Source of the DNA: Bacillota bacterium
GTDB taxonomy: Bacteria; Bacillota; Clostridia; TANB77; CAG-465
DNA length: 21,826 nucleotides
Direction of reading: 5' to 3'
Assembly: GCA_023410645.1 (NCBI GenBank)
Contig: JAEYPQ010000022.1
Location: 1 to 21,826 of the forward strand
In this document: positions 12,784 to 21,573 of the stretch, piece by piece
How positions within the stretch are numbered: position 1 is the first letter of the stretch
Layout of the letters: every line of letters starts with the position of its first letter
Translations under genes and position numbers: made by a program
The notes under the pieces: model-generated
Seen by the model: the letters and a program-made list of their open reading frames with translations, nothing else
What the model was told of the DNA's origin: nothing
The model's database searches: none

Positions 12784-13926
12784 CTATTCGAATATTTCTT
12801 TAACTTTTATTAGTTCTTTACGTATTTGTATTTTTTGTGGACAATGTTTTTCACATTTACCACATTTTATACAGTTAAAAGCCTTTTGTGAGTTTGGAAG
12901 ATTGTTATATTGTTCATCTTTTCCAAACATACTTTGATTGTTATAGCAACTAAAGCATTTTGGTATATTTACACCAACTGGACATGGCATACAATACTCA
13001 CATGCAGTACAATTAACTTTTATTTTGCTTTTAAAGATGTCTTTTACATTATCAATTATTTTATTTTCATCTTCACTTAAAGAATTAATCTCAGTTTCAC
13101 TAGCAGTCTTTATATTTTCTTCAATCTGTTCCATAGTGTTCATACCACTAAGAACAACTGCAACTTCTGATTGATTCCAAAGCCATTTTAATGCCCACTC
13201 ACTAGGGCTTCTATTTTTATCATATTTATTAAAAGCCTTAGCTGCTTCTACTGGAATATTATTAGATAATTTTCCACCTCTTAGGGGTTCCATAATTACA
13301 ATACCAATATCTTTACTTGCAGCATAGTTAAGACCTTCTTTACCAGCTTGAAACTCCTCATCTAAATAATTATATTGTATTTGACAAAAAGACCAATCAT
13401 AATAGTCGACTATTTCTTTAAAAAGATCTAGTTTATCATGAAATGAAAAACCAGCATGTTTTATTCTTCCATCTTTTAGGGCTGAATCTAAAAATTCTTT
13501 AATTCCATTTTCTTTTAAAGTATTCCAAGTATTTACATTAAGAGAATGAACTAAATAAAAATCAATGTGATCTGTTTGAAGGCGCTCTAGTTGCTCATTT
13601 AAATATTTATCCATATCATTTCTATTTTTTATTAGCCAGCTAGGAAGTTTTGTAGCAATTTTTACCTTTTCTCTATAACCATCTTTTATAACTTTCCCAA
13701 CAAAAGGCTCACTCGCTCCACCTTTACCATTCATTCCGGTGCCATGATATGGATAAGCTGTATCTAAATAATTTACGCCATTATCAATAGCATGTCGGAC
13801 TAATTTTATAGCTTTTTCCTCATCTATTTTTGTTGGATCCCCACCTGGAAGTAGGGGTAATCTCATACAACCAAATCCCAAAATTGAAACTAATTCATTT
13901 GTTTTTCCAAGTCTTCTATATAACAT
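12784..13926 (-). CDS. Aldo/keto reductase with C-terminal [4Fe-4S] ferredoxin domain
   Basis: This is an NAD(P)H-dependent carbonyl reductase fused to an electron-transfer module. Residues about 1-270 form the AKR barrel with the tetrad Asp55, Tyr60, Lys93 and His127 (in YLDTAYPYH, ATKLP and YLVHS). The C-terminal part carries two four-cysteine motifs: CTACEYCMPCP and CIKCGKCEKHCP, each typical of a [4Fe-4S] cluster. Such fused AKRs are common in anaerobic Firmicutes; their substrates are mostly unknown. The frame opens at 13941, but GGGAGG lies inside that extension just before the ATG at 13926, so 13926 (380 aa) is the better start. A strong promoter is upstream and larC follows, presumably co-transcribed. 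Confidence 0.92.
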   Translation of the reverse strand: MLYRRLGKTNELVSILGFGCMRLPLLPGGDPTKIDEEKAIKLVRHAIDNGVNYLDTAYPYHGTGMNGKGGASEPFVGKVIKDGYREKVKIATKLPSWLIKNRNDMDKYLNEQLERLQTDHIDFYLVHSLNVNTWNTLKENGIKEFLDSALKDGRIKHAGFSFHDKLDLFKEIVDYYDWSFCQIQYNYLDEEFQAGKEGLNYAASKDIGIVIMEPLRGGKLSNNIPVEAAKAFNKYDKNRSPSEWALKWLWNQSEVAVVLSGMNTMEQIEENIKTASETEINSLSEDENKIIDNVKDIFKSKIKVNCTACEYCMPCPVGVNIPKCFSCYNNQSMFGKDEQYNNLPNSQKAFNCIKCGKCEKHCPQKIQIRKELIKVKEIFE

Positions 13927-14058
13927 ATTTAAACCTCCCATTTTACAATTAAAAATCTAAAATAATCATAAGTTACAGAACATTATATGAAAATTTGTCC
14001 AATAAATTACAGATTAAATTTAGAGTGATATTAGCATAAATTGATAAAATCTTTTTTT

Positions 14059-14086
14059 ATTATACAGCATTTTTATAAATTGTCAA
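14059..14086 (-). promoter_or_regulatory. Sigma-A promoter of the AKR-larC operon
   Basis: On the minus strand: -35 TTGACA (14081-14086, 6/6), a 16-base spacer and -10 TATAAT (14059-14064, 6/6). The leader to the AKR start is about 125 bases and holds no obvious riboswitch. Confidence 0.78.
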
Positions 14087-14130
14087 TAAAATAATATATT
14101 AAGTAAAGATAGAAAAATATAGATTTATAG

Positions 14131-14159
14131 TTGCAAAAAATGTCGCAATATAGTAAAAT
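14131..14159 (+). promoter_or_regulatory. Sigma-A promoter of the DUF1003 gene
   Basis: -35 TTGCAA (14131-14136), a 17-base spacer and -10 TAAAAT (14154-14159), 29 bases before the start codon. It is divergent from the AKR-larC promoter. Confidence 0.62.
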
Positions 14160-14188
14160 ATATGTAAATTTTTAAGGAGTGTTGATAT

Positions 14189-14659
14189 ATGAGTAGTAGA
14201 GAAACTGCAGAAGAAAAAAATGAAAAATTTATAGAAGGATTAATGAATAAAAAAAGTACTAAGAATGTAAATACAATGCATGATAAAACACTTAGTGTTG
14301 GAGATAAGGTAGCGGATAAAATAGCATGTGTTGCGGGTAGTTGGCCATTTATAATTTGTTTTTTACTTTTTATAATACTTTGGATTACTTTAAATGTATT
14401 ACAAATATTTGTGCATTTCGATGAATATCCATTTATTCTTTTAAATCTTGCATTATCATGTATTGCTGCTATACAGGCACCTATTATAATGATGAGTCAG
14501 AATCGTCAAGAAGAAAAAGATAGAATAAGAAGTGAACAAGATTTCGAAACAAATATGAAAGCAGAGATTATAATTGAAGAAATTCTAAAACATACTAAAA
14601 AAATTGAACAAATTGAGAAAAAACAAAATGAAATATTAGAATATTTAAAAAATAAATAA
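14189..14659 (+). CDS. DUF1003 family membrane protein
   Basis: The 156-aa protein has two membrane helices (about residues 52-74 and 81-103). The family signature is easy to see: GDKVADKIACVAGSWPFI, then FDEYPFILLNLALSCIAAIQAP-IIMMSQNRQEEKDR. A C-terminal coiled coil (about 120-156, heptad-like KIEQIEKKQNEILEYL) is cytoplasmic. The function of DUF1003 is not established. AAGGAG precedes the ATG. The gene is monocistronic, with its own promoter and a shared terminator at 14683-14711. Confidence 0.92.
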   Translation: MSSRETAEEKNEKFIEGLMNKKSTKNVNTMHDKTLSVGDKVADKIACVAGSWPFIICFLLFIILWITLNVLQIFVHFDEYPFILLNLALSCIAAIQAPIIMMSQNRQEEKDRIRSEQDFETNMKAEIIIEEILKHTKKIEQIEKKQNEILEYLKNK

Positions 14660-14682
14660 TTAAAATATGGTTGTACTGTAAG

Positions 14683-14711
14683 AAAACTCCCGCAAAAATG
14701 TCGGGAGTTTT
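14683..14711. terminator. Bidirectional terminator
   Basis: A perfect 10-base-pair stem AAAACTCCCG (14683-14692 with 14702-14711), unusually GC-rich for this window, closes a 9-base loop. TTTTTAT follows on the + strand and TTTTCTTACA on the minus strand. It lies between the convergent genes ending at 14659 and 14721. Confidence 0.9.
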
Positions 14712-14720
14712 TATCTTAAA

Positions 14721-14954
14721 TTAAAGATTTTTTTTTTCATTTTTTAATGAATACTTAAAATATGAAGAGAAAAGCAAAAAAATGATTGAGGCTAAAATCA
14801 TAGTTATTTTTAGCCAAATGTTGATATTTTCTGTTGAAAATACTAATATGAATAATGTTATACAAAATATAAAAAACGAAATTGCAAGTAATATGTCTAT
14901 AAGCCGTTTATGTTTCTTAAATAGGTTAATAAAATGATAATAATCATTATCCAT
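14721..14954 (-). CDS. Small two-helix membrane protein, unknown function
   Basis: The 77-aa product has helices at about residues 19-39 and 46-66 with charged ends (LFKKHKRL before the first, YFKYSLKNEKKN after the second), so both termini should be cytoplasmic. No family motif was recognised. TAAGGAGG lies before the ATG, and a promoter with an extended -10 is at 15000-15028. It shares architecture but no clear sequence similarity with the 86-aa membrane protein at 10330-10590. Confidence 0.75.
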   Translation of the reverse strand: MDNDYYHFINLFKKHKRLIDILLAISFFIFCITLFILVFSTENINIWLKITMILASIIFLLFSSYFKYSLKNEKKNL

Positions 14955-14999
14955 AAATAATCCTCCTTAATAAATTAGGGTATAGAAACTTTTTTTGTT

Positions 15000-15028
15000 A
15001 GTATAGCATAATGTATTTTATAAATCAA
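15000..15028 (-). promoter_or_regulatory. Sigma-A promoter of the 77-aa gene
   Basis: On the minus strand: -35 TTGATT (15023-15028), a 17-base spacer and -10 TATACT (15000-15005) with TGC in front (extended -10). Confidence 0.65.
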
Positions 15029-15067
15029 TATTTAATAATAAAGTAATAATATTATATATTGAAATAA

Positions 15068-15076
15068 TGGTATAAT
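15068..15076 (+). promoter_or_regulatory. Extended -10 promoter of the DUF402 gene
   Basis: TGGTATAAT with a perfect -10 at 15071-15076 lies about 65 bases before the start. No recognisable -35 is found at 17 bases. Confidence 0.45.
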
Positions 15077-15140
15077 ATATTTTATTATAATATAATTAAT
15101 TAGTAAAGTGTCAAAAGCATAAAATGAATAGGTGGAGTGT

Positions 15141-15677
15141 ATGTATAAAAAGTTTCTTTCAAAAACATATTTAAGAGGAGTAACAGAATATGATATTAAA
15201 ATCATAGAAGATAAGGAATATAACTGCTATACTTGTGTAAAATATATTAAAAATGTTAGTGAGCCATATATAGAAAAACATACTGGAATGAATGTACATT
15301 TATTTGATAAAGGTTACTATATAATAGAATATTTACCTATAAATGATAATTATTCTGTGAGAGTATTCTTAAATGATAAAAAAGAAGTGCTTGAATATTA
15401 TATTGATATAACAAAGGAAAATGGTTATGAAAATAACTCACCATATTATTATGATTTGTATTTAGATATAACAATTGATAAATTCAATAATGATTATATG
15501 ATTATTTGGGATGAAGAGGAATTACTTGAAGCACTTGATAGTAGTGATATTACTAAAAAAGATTATGATTTTGCCTATTTTATGTTAAATAATTTGGTAG
15601 ATCAGATAAATAAAAACGAAAATATATATTTAAATAGAGATCATAAAAAAGTTATTAATCAATTACTAAACTTTTAA
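15141..15677 (+). CDS. DUF402 (FomD/YgaC-like) domain protein
   Basis: The 178-aa protein has the DUF402 beta-barrel pattern: IIEYLPINDNYSVRVFLNDK, then EYYIDIT, YYDLYLDITI, and IIWDEEELLEAL. The conserved acidic residues (IDIT, DLYLDI, DEEEL) are the metal and phosphate site used by characterised members such as the nucleoside-diphosphatase YgaC/Ntdp and FomD. A phosphohydrolase role is therefore plausible but not proven. The frame extends back to a GTG at 15132, but that lies in GGTGGAG, the ribosome binding site, so the ATG at 15141 is chosen. A helical tail (about 140-178) follows the domain. Confidence 0.82.
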   Translation: MYKKFLSKTYLRGVTEYDIKIIEDKEYNCYTCVKYIKNVSEPYIEKHTGMNVHLFDKGYYIIEYLPINDNYSVRVFLNDKKEVLEYYIDITKENGYENNSPYYYDLYLDITIDKFNNDYMIIWDEEELLEALDSSDITKKDYDFAYFMLNNLVDQINKNENIYLNRDHKKVINQLLNF

Positions 15678-15695
15678 ATTAATTATAAATGAAAA

Positions 15696-15728
15696 TACTT
15701 GTATAATTTTAAATTATTTATACAAGTA
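15696..15728. terminator. Terminator between the DUF402 and ferritin-like genes
   Basis: An 11-base-pair stem TACTTGTATAA/TTATACAAGTA (15696-15706 with 15718-15728) has a T-rich tail (TTTTCATTTATAATT) only on the minus-strand side. It serves mainly the minus gene ending at 15753. Confidence 0.62.
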
Positions 15729-15752
15729 CTAAATAAAAAATAATAGTGATTT

Positions 15753-16394
15753 TTAAAGTGAATTTTTTGTTATCAAAAAGTTATATTTGTTTGCATGCCT
15801 TAACTCATCAGTAAGAATTTCAAGTATTGTATTGTGATGATCCATATTATCCATTCCTTTTAATATTCTTTGATATCTACTTACTGCAGCTAGTTCGCCC
15901 ATCAATGCTTGTTCTAGACCTTGCATATAAGATATATTAAATGCTGTAGAGTCGTTTAATGTATCTTGAGGAAGTCTAGTTCCAGTTATATCAAAGTATA
16001 GTTCTCTAAGTAGTCTATTATGTTTTCTTTCATCATCTCTTATACTTGTAATTATTTCTCTTTGCTCAGAATTTGGAGCATGAGATATTAAGAAATCATA
16101 AAAGAGTTCATCTTCTAATTCGTCACCAACAGATCTAGCTATTAAATCAAGAGCTTCCTTTTTTTCTGCCCCTGATACCATAGGACTTGGTCTTGAATCT
16201 GTTTCAGAAGATATTTGTTCTTCAGAAGTTTCTTCTGTTTCAATAGATACATCTTCTTCAAGTGAAGTACTTTCTGTATCATTTCTGACTTCTTCTTTTT
16301 CATCATTATTTTCTTTTTTGATTCCATATGTATAAGTGAAAATAACAGGATAATTTACATATCCTAAATCCTGCAAATATTCATGATAATTCAT
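15753..16394 (-). CDS. Ferritin-like (rubrerythrin-type) di-iron protein with acidic N-terminal linker
   Basis: The 213-aa product has an N-terminal tail (MNYHEYLQDLGYVNYP, 1-16), an acidic Glu/Ser/Thr linker (about 27-66) and a four-helix ferritin-like domain (about 76-213). Likely iron ligands are Glu in DELEDELFYD (92-100), Glu122 and His125 (DERKH), Glu161 or Glu167 (LEQALMGE), and Glu197 and His200 (DELRH). Such proteins occur in Clostridia as general ferritin-like domain proteins, possibly in oxidative defence or associated with spores. The frame extends to 16412, but TAGGAGGT lies inside that stretch, so the ATG at 16394 is the start. It is divergent from polC. No rubredoxin cysteines are present. 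Confidence 0.85.
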   Translation of the reverse strand: MNYHEYLQDLGYVNYPVIFTYTYGIKKENNDEKEEVRNDTESTSLEEDVSIETEETSEEQISSETDSRPSPMVSGAEKKEALDLIARSVGDELEDELFYDFLISHAPNSEQREIITSIRDDERKHNRLLRELYFDITGTRLPQDTLNDSTAFNISYMQGLEQALMGELAAVSRYQRILKGMDNMDHHNTILEILTDELRHANKYNFLITKNSL

Positions 16395-16415
16395 TTTGTT
16401 ACCTCCTAACACTAT

Positions 16416-16445
16416 ATTTTATGAAAACAAGTCCTATTTTGTCAT
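16416..16445 (-). promoter_or_regulatory. Possible sigma-A promoter of the ferritin-like gene
   Basis: On the minus strand: -35 ATGACA (16440-16445), an 18-base spacer and -10 TAAAAT (16416-16421). It leaves a very short leader before the ribosome binding site. Confidence 0.45.
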
Positions 16446-16472
16446 TAATTGTATTTATTTTAACTTTATACA

Positions 16473-16501
16473 TTGAAAAAAAGTATAAAAAATTATATAA
16501 T
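16473..16501 (+). promoter_or_regulatory. Sigma-A promoter of polC
   Basis: -35 TTGAAA (16473-16478), a 17-base spacer and a perfect -10 TATAAT (16496-16501), 24 bases before the start codon. Confidence 0.72.
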
Positions 16502-16524
16502 ATAAAAAATGCGAGGTGGTAATT

Positions 16525-19500
16525 GTGCAAAAAAAAGTTAATGATGTATTTTTTAACTGTATTGGTAGTGAAACTAAATTTGGAGTTGCAAATATAGATG
16601 AAATAAAATTTTCTAAAAAGTTAAATTCTGTAATATTAAAAACAAGTAGTAATGATAACATATCCGCTTATGAAATAGAAAACTTTGAAAGAAAAGCATG
16701 TAGTATGTATGAATTAAACAGCTTTAAAGTTGAATATAAATATACAGGATCACCACTTGAAGTAACAGAAAAAGATGTAAAAAACGTTATTGAAGATGTT
16801 AAAAGAAAATATGCATATACAGATGAAGTTTTTATGAATTGCAAAATAAATATAGATAATGGATTAAATGAAATAAAAATAACTTTGATGAAAGAATATG
16901 CTATATTTTTAAATATAAAAAAAATCGATGAATATATAAAGAATTGTATTTTTATGCAATTTGGCAGGACATATAATATCATTATTCAAGATGATGAAAA
17001 TATAAAATCATCTAATAATGAAAATAATAGAATAAAAATAGTAAAGTTAGAGGATATATCAACTCCATCTGATTTTAATAATAGTGCAAAAGGTACGTTT
17101 ATTCAAAATGAAAATAAAAATAATGGTAATAACTTTGTAAGACGTGCACCACTTACTGAGGAAGAAAAAGAAGAAAGAAAACTTGCAAAAGAACCTCAAC
17201 CCGAAAATGTAATATATGGTATAAATATAAATGTAGATAAAAAAGAAAAAATTACAAATATAAATCCTACTATGGAAAGAGTATGCATAGTAGGAGAATT
17301 AGTAGCAAAAGATTTAAGAGAAACAAAAACTGGTAAAATGATAGTTACAATTGATGTTACTGATAAAACTAGTACTATTTGTTGTAAGATGTTTCTTGAT
17401 AAAAAGAAATTTGAAGAAGTAGATCCAAGATTAAAAACAGGTTCATATGTTGTTGTACAAGGAAAGCCTCAAATAGACGCATATTCAAATAATGAACTTT
17501 GTATTATGATTAGTAGTATAAATGAGGGTACAAAGCCAGAGGGTAGAAAAGATAATTCAGAGTCAAAAAGAGTAGAATTACATATGCATACTCAAATGAG
17601 TGCTATGGATGGTGTGACAAGTGCAAAAGATATTATAAAACAAGCGATAAAATGGGGACATAATGCAGTTGCAATTACAGATCATGGTGTTGTTCAATCA
17701 TTTCCAGAAGCTCATCACGTTATAATGGATTCATTTAGTAAACTTGTAAAGAAGGAAAAAGGTTATCCAACAACACAGGAAGTTTTAGACGCTTCACCAC
17801 TAAAAGTAATATATGGTGTAGAGGGTTATCTTGCAGTTGATATTGAAACGGAACCAAAAAGACCTGATACATTTTGTGTATTTGATATTGAAACAACAGG
17901 TTTTAATAATAAGGTTGATAAAATAACTGAAATTGCTGTTTGTAAGGTAAAAAACGGTGAGATAATAGATGAGTTTACTACCTTTGTAAATCCAGAAAGA
18001 AACATACCAGAGGAGGTTCAAGAACTTACACATATTACACCTGATATGGTAAAAGATGCTCCTACAATTGAGCAAGTATTACCTGAGTTTTTAGAATTCA
18101 CTAAAGATTCAATATTAGTAGCTCATAATGCTAGATTTGATATTGGATTTATAAATTACTTTGCAAATGCACAAAAATTGGAGTTTAAACCTTATGTTGT
18201 TGATACTCTTACTATGGCAAGAGAATTATATCCTAATTTGGAAAATCATAAACTTGGCACATTAGCTGCACATTTAGAAGTAAGTCTTGAGGGAGCACAT
18301 AGAGCCATAAATGATACACGTGCAACTGCTGAGGTATTAATAAAAATGCAGAAAGATGCAAAGGAAAGATTAAATATTGATGAATATGGATATATGTATT
18401 CAATGATTGATGAAGATGTAAGAAAGGTTCCATATTTTCATATAATCATACTTGCAAAAGATTATGTAGGATTAAAGAATTTATATAAATTAATTTCATA
18501 TTCACATATTAGATACTTTAACAAAAGACCTAAAATTCCAAGAAGCCTATTAAATAGGTATAAAGAGGGACTAATAATTGGTTCTGCTTGTGAAAGGGGA
18601 GAATTGTATCAAGCAATACTTAATAAGAAGCCACAAGAAGAAATTGATAGTATAGCTAGATATTATAATTATCTTGAGATTCAACCACTTGGTAATAATC
18701 AATTTTATCTAGATCAAGGAATACTTAAATCAAAAGAAGAATTAATACAAATTAATAAAGATATAATTGAAATTGGAGATAAATTAAATTTACCAGTTGT
18801 TGCAACTTGTGATGTGCATTTTTTAAATCCTGAAGATGAGATATATAGAAGAATAATTATGGCTGGTCAAGGGTTCAGTGATGCAGATAAACAAGCACCA
18901 CTATATTACAGAACTACGGAAGAAATGCTAAAGGAATTTGAATATTTAGGTGAAGATAAAGCATATGAAGTTGTTGTAACTAATACAAATAAAGTTGCAG
19001 ATATGTGTGAGAAAATAACTCCAATATCTGACGAAAAATGTCCACCTCATATTGAAGGCTGTGAAAAAGAAATTGAAGATATAGCAATGACAAAAGCAAA
19101 AGAACTATATGGTGATCCACTTCCAGAAATTGTTAAATTGAGACTTGAAAAAGAACTTGAATCTATAATAAAAAATGGATTTTCGGTTATGTATATAATA
19201 GCTCAAAAATTAGTTTGGAAATCAAATGAAGATGGTTATTTAGTTGGTTCTAGGGGTTCTGTTGGTTCATCATTTGTTGCAAATATGACTGGTATTACAG
19301 AGGTTAACTCCCTTCAAGCACATTATAGATGTCCAAATTGTAAATACTCTGATTTTACAGATTATGGATATAAAAATGGATTTGATTTGCCTGATAAAGA
19401 TTGTCCAAAATGTGGAACTAAGTTAGATAAAGATGGCATGGATATACCTTTTGAAACTTTCCTTGGATTTAATGGAGATAAAGAACCAGATATCGACTTA

Positions 19501-20916
19501 AATTTCTCTGGAGAATATCAAGCAAAGGCACATAGATATACAGAAGTAATATTTGGAAAAGGCACTACATTTAAAGCAGGGACTATTGGTACAGTTGCAG
19601 ATAAAACTGCATATGGATTCGTTATGAAGTATCTTGAAGAGAGAGGACAAAAGATGTTGTCACCTGAAATAAATAGAATTTCTCAAGGATGTACTGGAAT
19701 AAAAAGGACCTCTGGTCAGCATCCAGGTGGAATTATAGTAGTTCCAAAAGGTAGAGAAATATATGAATTTTGTCCAGTTCAACATCCAGCAGACGATCCT
19801 CATTCAGATATTATAACTACACATTTTGATTATCATTCAATAGATAAGAACTTATTAAAATTAGATATACTTGGCCATGATGATCCTACAGTTATTAGGA
19901 TGCTACAGGATATAACTGGAGTAGATCCTAAAAAAATACCACTTGATGATAAAGAAACTATGTCAATATTTAGTTCAACTAAAGCACTTGGTTTAGAATC
20001 AGAACAGATTAATTCAGAAGTTGGCACGTTTGGTATACCAGAATTTGGTACTAAGTTTGTACGTGGAATGCTAGTTGATACAAGACCAACAACTTTTGAA
20101 GAATTGATAAGAATATCTGGACTTTCGCATGGTACAGATGTGTGGCTAAATAATGCTCAAACATTAATAAATGATGGAACAGTAACCTTAAATGAAGCAA
20201 TATGTACAAGAGATGATATAATGATTTATTTAATAAAGCAGGGTCTACCGCCAAATCCAGCATTTAAAATAATGGAAAGTGTTCGTAAAGGTAAAGGATT
20301 AACAGAAGAACAAGAAGTATTAATGAAAGAAAACAACGTTCCTGATTGGTACATAGATTCTTGTAAAAAGATCAAATATATGTTTCCTAAAGCTCATGCC
20401 GCTGCATACGTCACTATGGCTTTTAGAATCGCATGGTTTAAAGTACATATAAAAGAAGCATATTATGCTGCATATTTTTCAATTAGAGCAGATGATTTTG
20501 ATAGTGAATTTATGCTACATGGAAAAGAGAGAGTAAAAGCGAAAATGAAGGAAATAGACATGCTTGGAAATGCTGCAGGAAATAAAGAAAGAAATATGTA
20601 TCCAATACTTGAGATTGTACTTGAAATGAATGAAAGAGGTGTAAATTTCCTACCAGTAGATATATATAAATCAGATTCTAAGAAATTTTTAGTTGAAGAC
20701 GATGGAATAAGACCACCTCTATCAGCACTTACAGGTTTTGGTGAAGTTGATGCAAATAAATTAGTTGAAGCAAGAAAAGAAACTAAATTCTCTTCAATAG
20801 AAGATATGGCCTCAAAAGCTAAAATTGGAAAAGTTGCAGTAGAAACTCTTCAAAAAGCTGGTTGCTTGGATGGAATGCCAAGATCAGAACAGATGGATAT
20901 GTTTGATATAATATAA
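16525..20916 (+). CDS. polC: DNA polymerase III PolC-type alpha subunit with 3'-5' exonuclease
   Basis: This is the main replicative polymerase of low-GC Gram-positives. The product is 1463 aa, close to the 1437 of B. subtilis PolC. Domains in order: an N-terminal region (1-240); an OB fold (about 250-330, ERVCIVGELVAKD); a PHP domain starting at His353/His355 (HMHTQMSAMDG); a DEDDh exonuclease inserted in PHP (Asp454 and Glu456 in FDIETTG, later AHNARFD and HRAINDTRA); a zinc site (Cys936, 939, 960, 963); a palm with Asp989 and Asp991 (PDIDLNF) and LDILGHDDPT; and a helix-hairpin-helix end. The C-terminus EQMDMFDII resembles a beta-clamp-binding peptide. A GTG at 16516 lies in the ribosome binding site GAGGTGG, so the GTG at 16525 is chosen. 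All catalytic residues seem intact. Confidence 0.97.
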   Translation: MQKKVNDVFFNCIGSETKFGVANIDEIKFSKKLNSVILKTSSNDNISAYEIENFERKACSMYELNSFKVEYKYTGSPLEVTEKDVKNVIEDVKRKYAYTDEVFMNCKINIDNGLNEIKITLMKEYAIFLNIKKIDEYIKNCIFMQFGRTYNIIIQDDENIKSSNNENNRIKIVKLEDISTPSDFNNSAKGTFIQNENKNNGNNFVRRAPLTEEEKEERKLAKEPQPENVIYGININVDKKEKITNINPTMERVCIVGELVAKDLRETKTGKMIVTIDVTDKTSTICCKMFLDKKKFEEVDPRLKTGSYVVVQGKPQIDAYSNNELCIMISSINEGTKPEGRKDNSESKRVELHMHTQMSAMDGVTSAKDIIKQAIKWGHNAVAITDHGVVQSFPEAHHVIMDSFSKLVKKEKGYPTTQEVLDASPLKVIYGVEGYLAVDIETEPKRPDTFCVFDIETTGFNNKVDKITEIAVCKVKNGEIIDEFTTFVNPERNIPEEVQELTHITPDMVKDAPTIEQVLPEFLEFTKDSILVAHNARFDIGFINYFANAQKLEFKPYVVDTLTMARELYPNLENHKLGTLAAHLEVSLEGAHRAINDTRATAEVLIKMQKDAKERLNIDEYGYMYSMIDEDVRKVPYFHIIILAKDYVGLKNLYKLISYSHIRYFNKRPKIPRSLLNRYKEGLIIGSACERGELYQAILNKKPQEEIDSIARYYNYLEIQPLGNNQFYLDQGILKSKEELIQINKDIIEIGDKLNLPVVATCDVHFLNPEDEIYRRIIMAGQGFSDADKQAPLYYRTTEEMLKEFEYLGEDKAYEVVVTNTNKVADMCEKITPISDEKCPPHIEGCEKEIEDIAMTKAKELYGDPLPEIVKLRLEKELESIIKNGFSVMYIIAQKLVWKSNEDGYLVGSRGSVGSSFVANMTGITEVNSLQAHYRCPNCKYSDFTDYGYKNGFDLPDKDCPKCGTKLDKDGMDIPFETFLGFNGDKEPDIDLNFSGEYQAKAHRYTEVIFGKGTTFKAGTIGTVADKTAYGFVMKYLEERGQKMLSPEINRISQGCTGIKRTSGQHPGGIIVVPKGREIYEFCPVQHPADDPHSDIITTHFDYHSIDKNLLKLDILGHDDPTVIRMLQDITGVDPKKIPLDDKETMSIFSSTKALGLESEQINSEVGTFGIPEFGTKFVRGMLVDTRPTTFEELIRISGLSHGTDVWLNNAQTLINDGTVTLNEAICTRDDIMIYLIKQGLPPNPAFKIMESVRKGKGLTEEQEVLMKENNVPDWYIDSCKKIKYMFPKAHAAAYVTMAFRIAWFKVHIKEAYYAAYFSIRADDFDSEFMLHGKERVKAKMKEIDMLGNAAGNKERNMYPILEIVLEMNERGVNFLPVDIYKSDSKKFLVEDDGIRPPLSALTGFGEVDANKLVEARKETKFSSIEDMASKAKIGKVAVETLQKAGCLDGMPRSEQMDMFDII

Positions 20917-20924
20917 AAAATGAA

Positions 20925-20960
20925 AAATAAGTAGTATTTATTTTAAAATATTACTTATTT
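20925..20960 (+). terminator. Terminator after polC
   Basis: A 15-base-pair stem with one G-U pair (20925-20939 AAATAAGTAGTATTT, 20946-20960 AAATATTACTTATTT) lies 8 bases after the polC stop. The tail CTTGTATATT is only moderately T-rich. Confidence 0.68.
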
Positions 20961-21092
20961 CTTGTATATTAAAGCATTAATATGTTGCTATTTGTATGAA
21001 TTATAAAAAACATAAATAAAAATGTAATTATTATTGAAAAAATTTTTTACATATGGTAAATTATAATGTAAATTTAGTTAGGAGGATAATAT

Positions 21093-21557
21093 ATGGAGAC
21101 AAATGAAAATCAAAGGAAAATAGTTGCAGTAGGAATAATAGCAATTGGAATAGTTGTAATAGTAATTATATTATTATTAGCTTTAAATAAAAATAAAGGA
21201 AATAATAATGAAAATCAGGTAGACACTTCAAATTATACGGAACAGGAAGATGGAACAAAAGTAAACACAAGCGATAAAATTTTAAAAATAAAACAAATTG
21301 GAGATATTCAAATAGAAAATGCGAATTTAGTATACAAAAACAGCGAATCAGTATTAACAATAAACGTTGTTAATAAAGGTGAAGTACAAAACAATTTAAG
21401 ATTAAAAATAAAATATATAGGAATTGATGGAAGTACTATACTAGAATCAACAGGATATGTAGGCAAAATATTAAAAGAAGAAACAAAACAAATAACAGTA
21501 CAAGTAACAACTGATATAGCAAACATAGAAGATATAGAATATGAAATTTTAACATAA
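21093..21557 (+). CDS. Membrane-anchored protein with extracellular beta-sandwich-like domain
   Basis: The 154-aa protein has an uncleaved N-terminal membrane helix (about residues 10-31, IVAVGIIAIGIVVIVIILLL), an Asn/Lys linker, a polar stretch (about 45-65) and a C-terminal domain (about 68-154) of alternating strands: IQIENANLVYKN, VLTINVVNKG and RLKIKYIGIDG, with a terminal QITVQVTTDI. This resembles FxLYD/CARDB-like extracellular domains, but the FxLYD motif itself is not exact, so no family is claimed. AGGAGG lies before the ATG. It is followed 16 bases later by a prepilin-like gene, which suggests one operon building a surface or secretion structure. A possible -10 TATAAT at 21062-21067 lacks a good -35. 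Confidence 0.72.
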   Translation: METNENQRKIVAVGIIAIGIVVIVIILLLALNKNKGNNNENQVDTSNYTEQEDGTKVNTSDKILKIKQIGDIQIENANLVYKNSESVLTINVVNKGEVQNNLRLKIKYIGIDGSTILESTGYVGKILKEETKQITVQVTTDIANIEDIEYEILT

Positions 21558-21573
21558 ATATAGGTGGTAATAT

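Noticed and set aside
12755..12937. 60-codon + strand frame across the larC/AKR junction
   Set aside because: It is antisense to the cysteine-rich end of the aldo/keto reductase and has no ribosome binding site.
13942..14188. Possible riboswitch in the long AKR leader (nickel- or redox-linked)
   Set aside because: No conserved multi-stem core could be seen; the stretch is explained by two divergent promoters and AT-rich spacer.
16201..16320. Repeat-like low-complexity run in the ferritin-like gene
   Set aside because: It encodes the acidic Glu/Ser/Thr linker; the similarity comes from codon bias and not from tandem DNA repeats.
16668..20263. Several 60-104 codon frames antisense to polC
   Set aside because: All lie within an intact, conserved polC and lack initiation signals.
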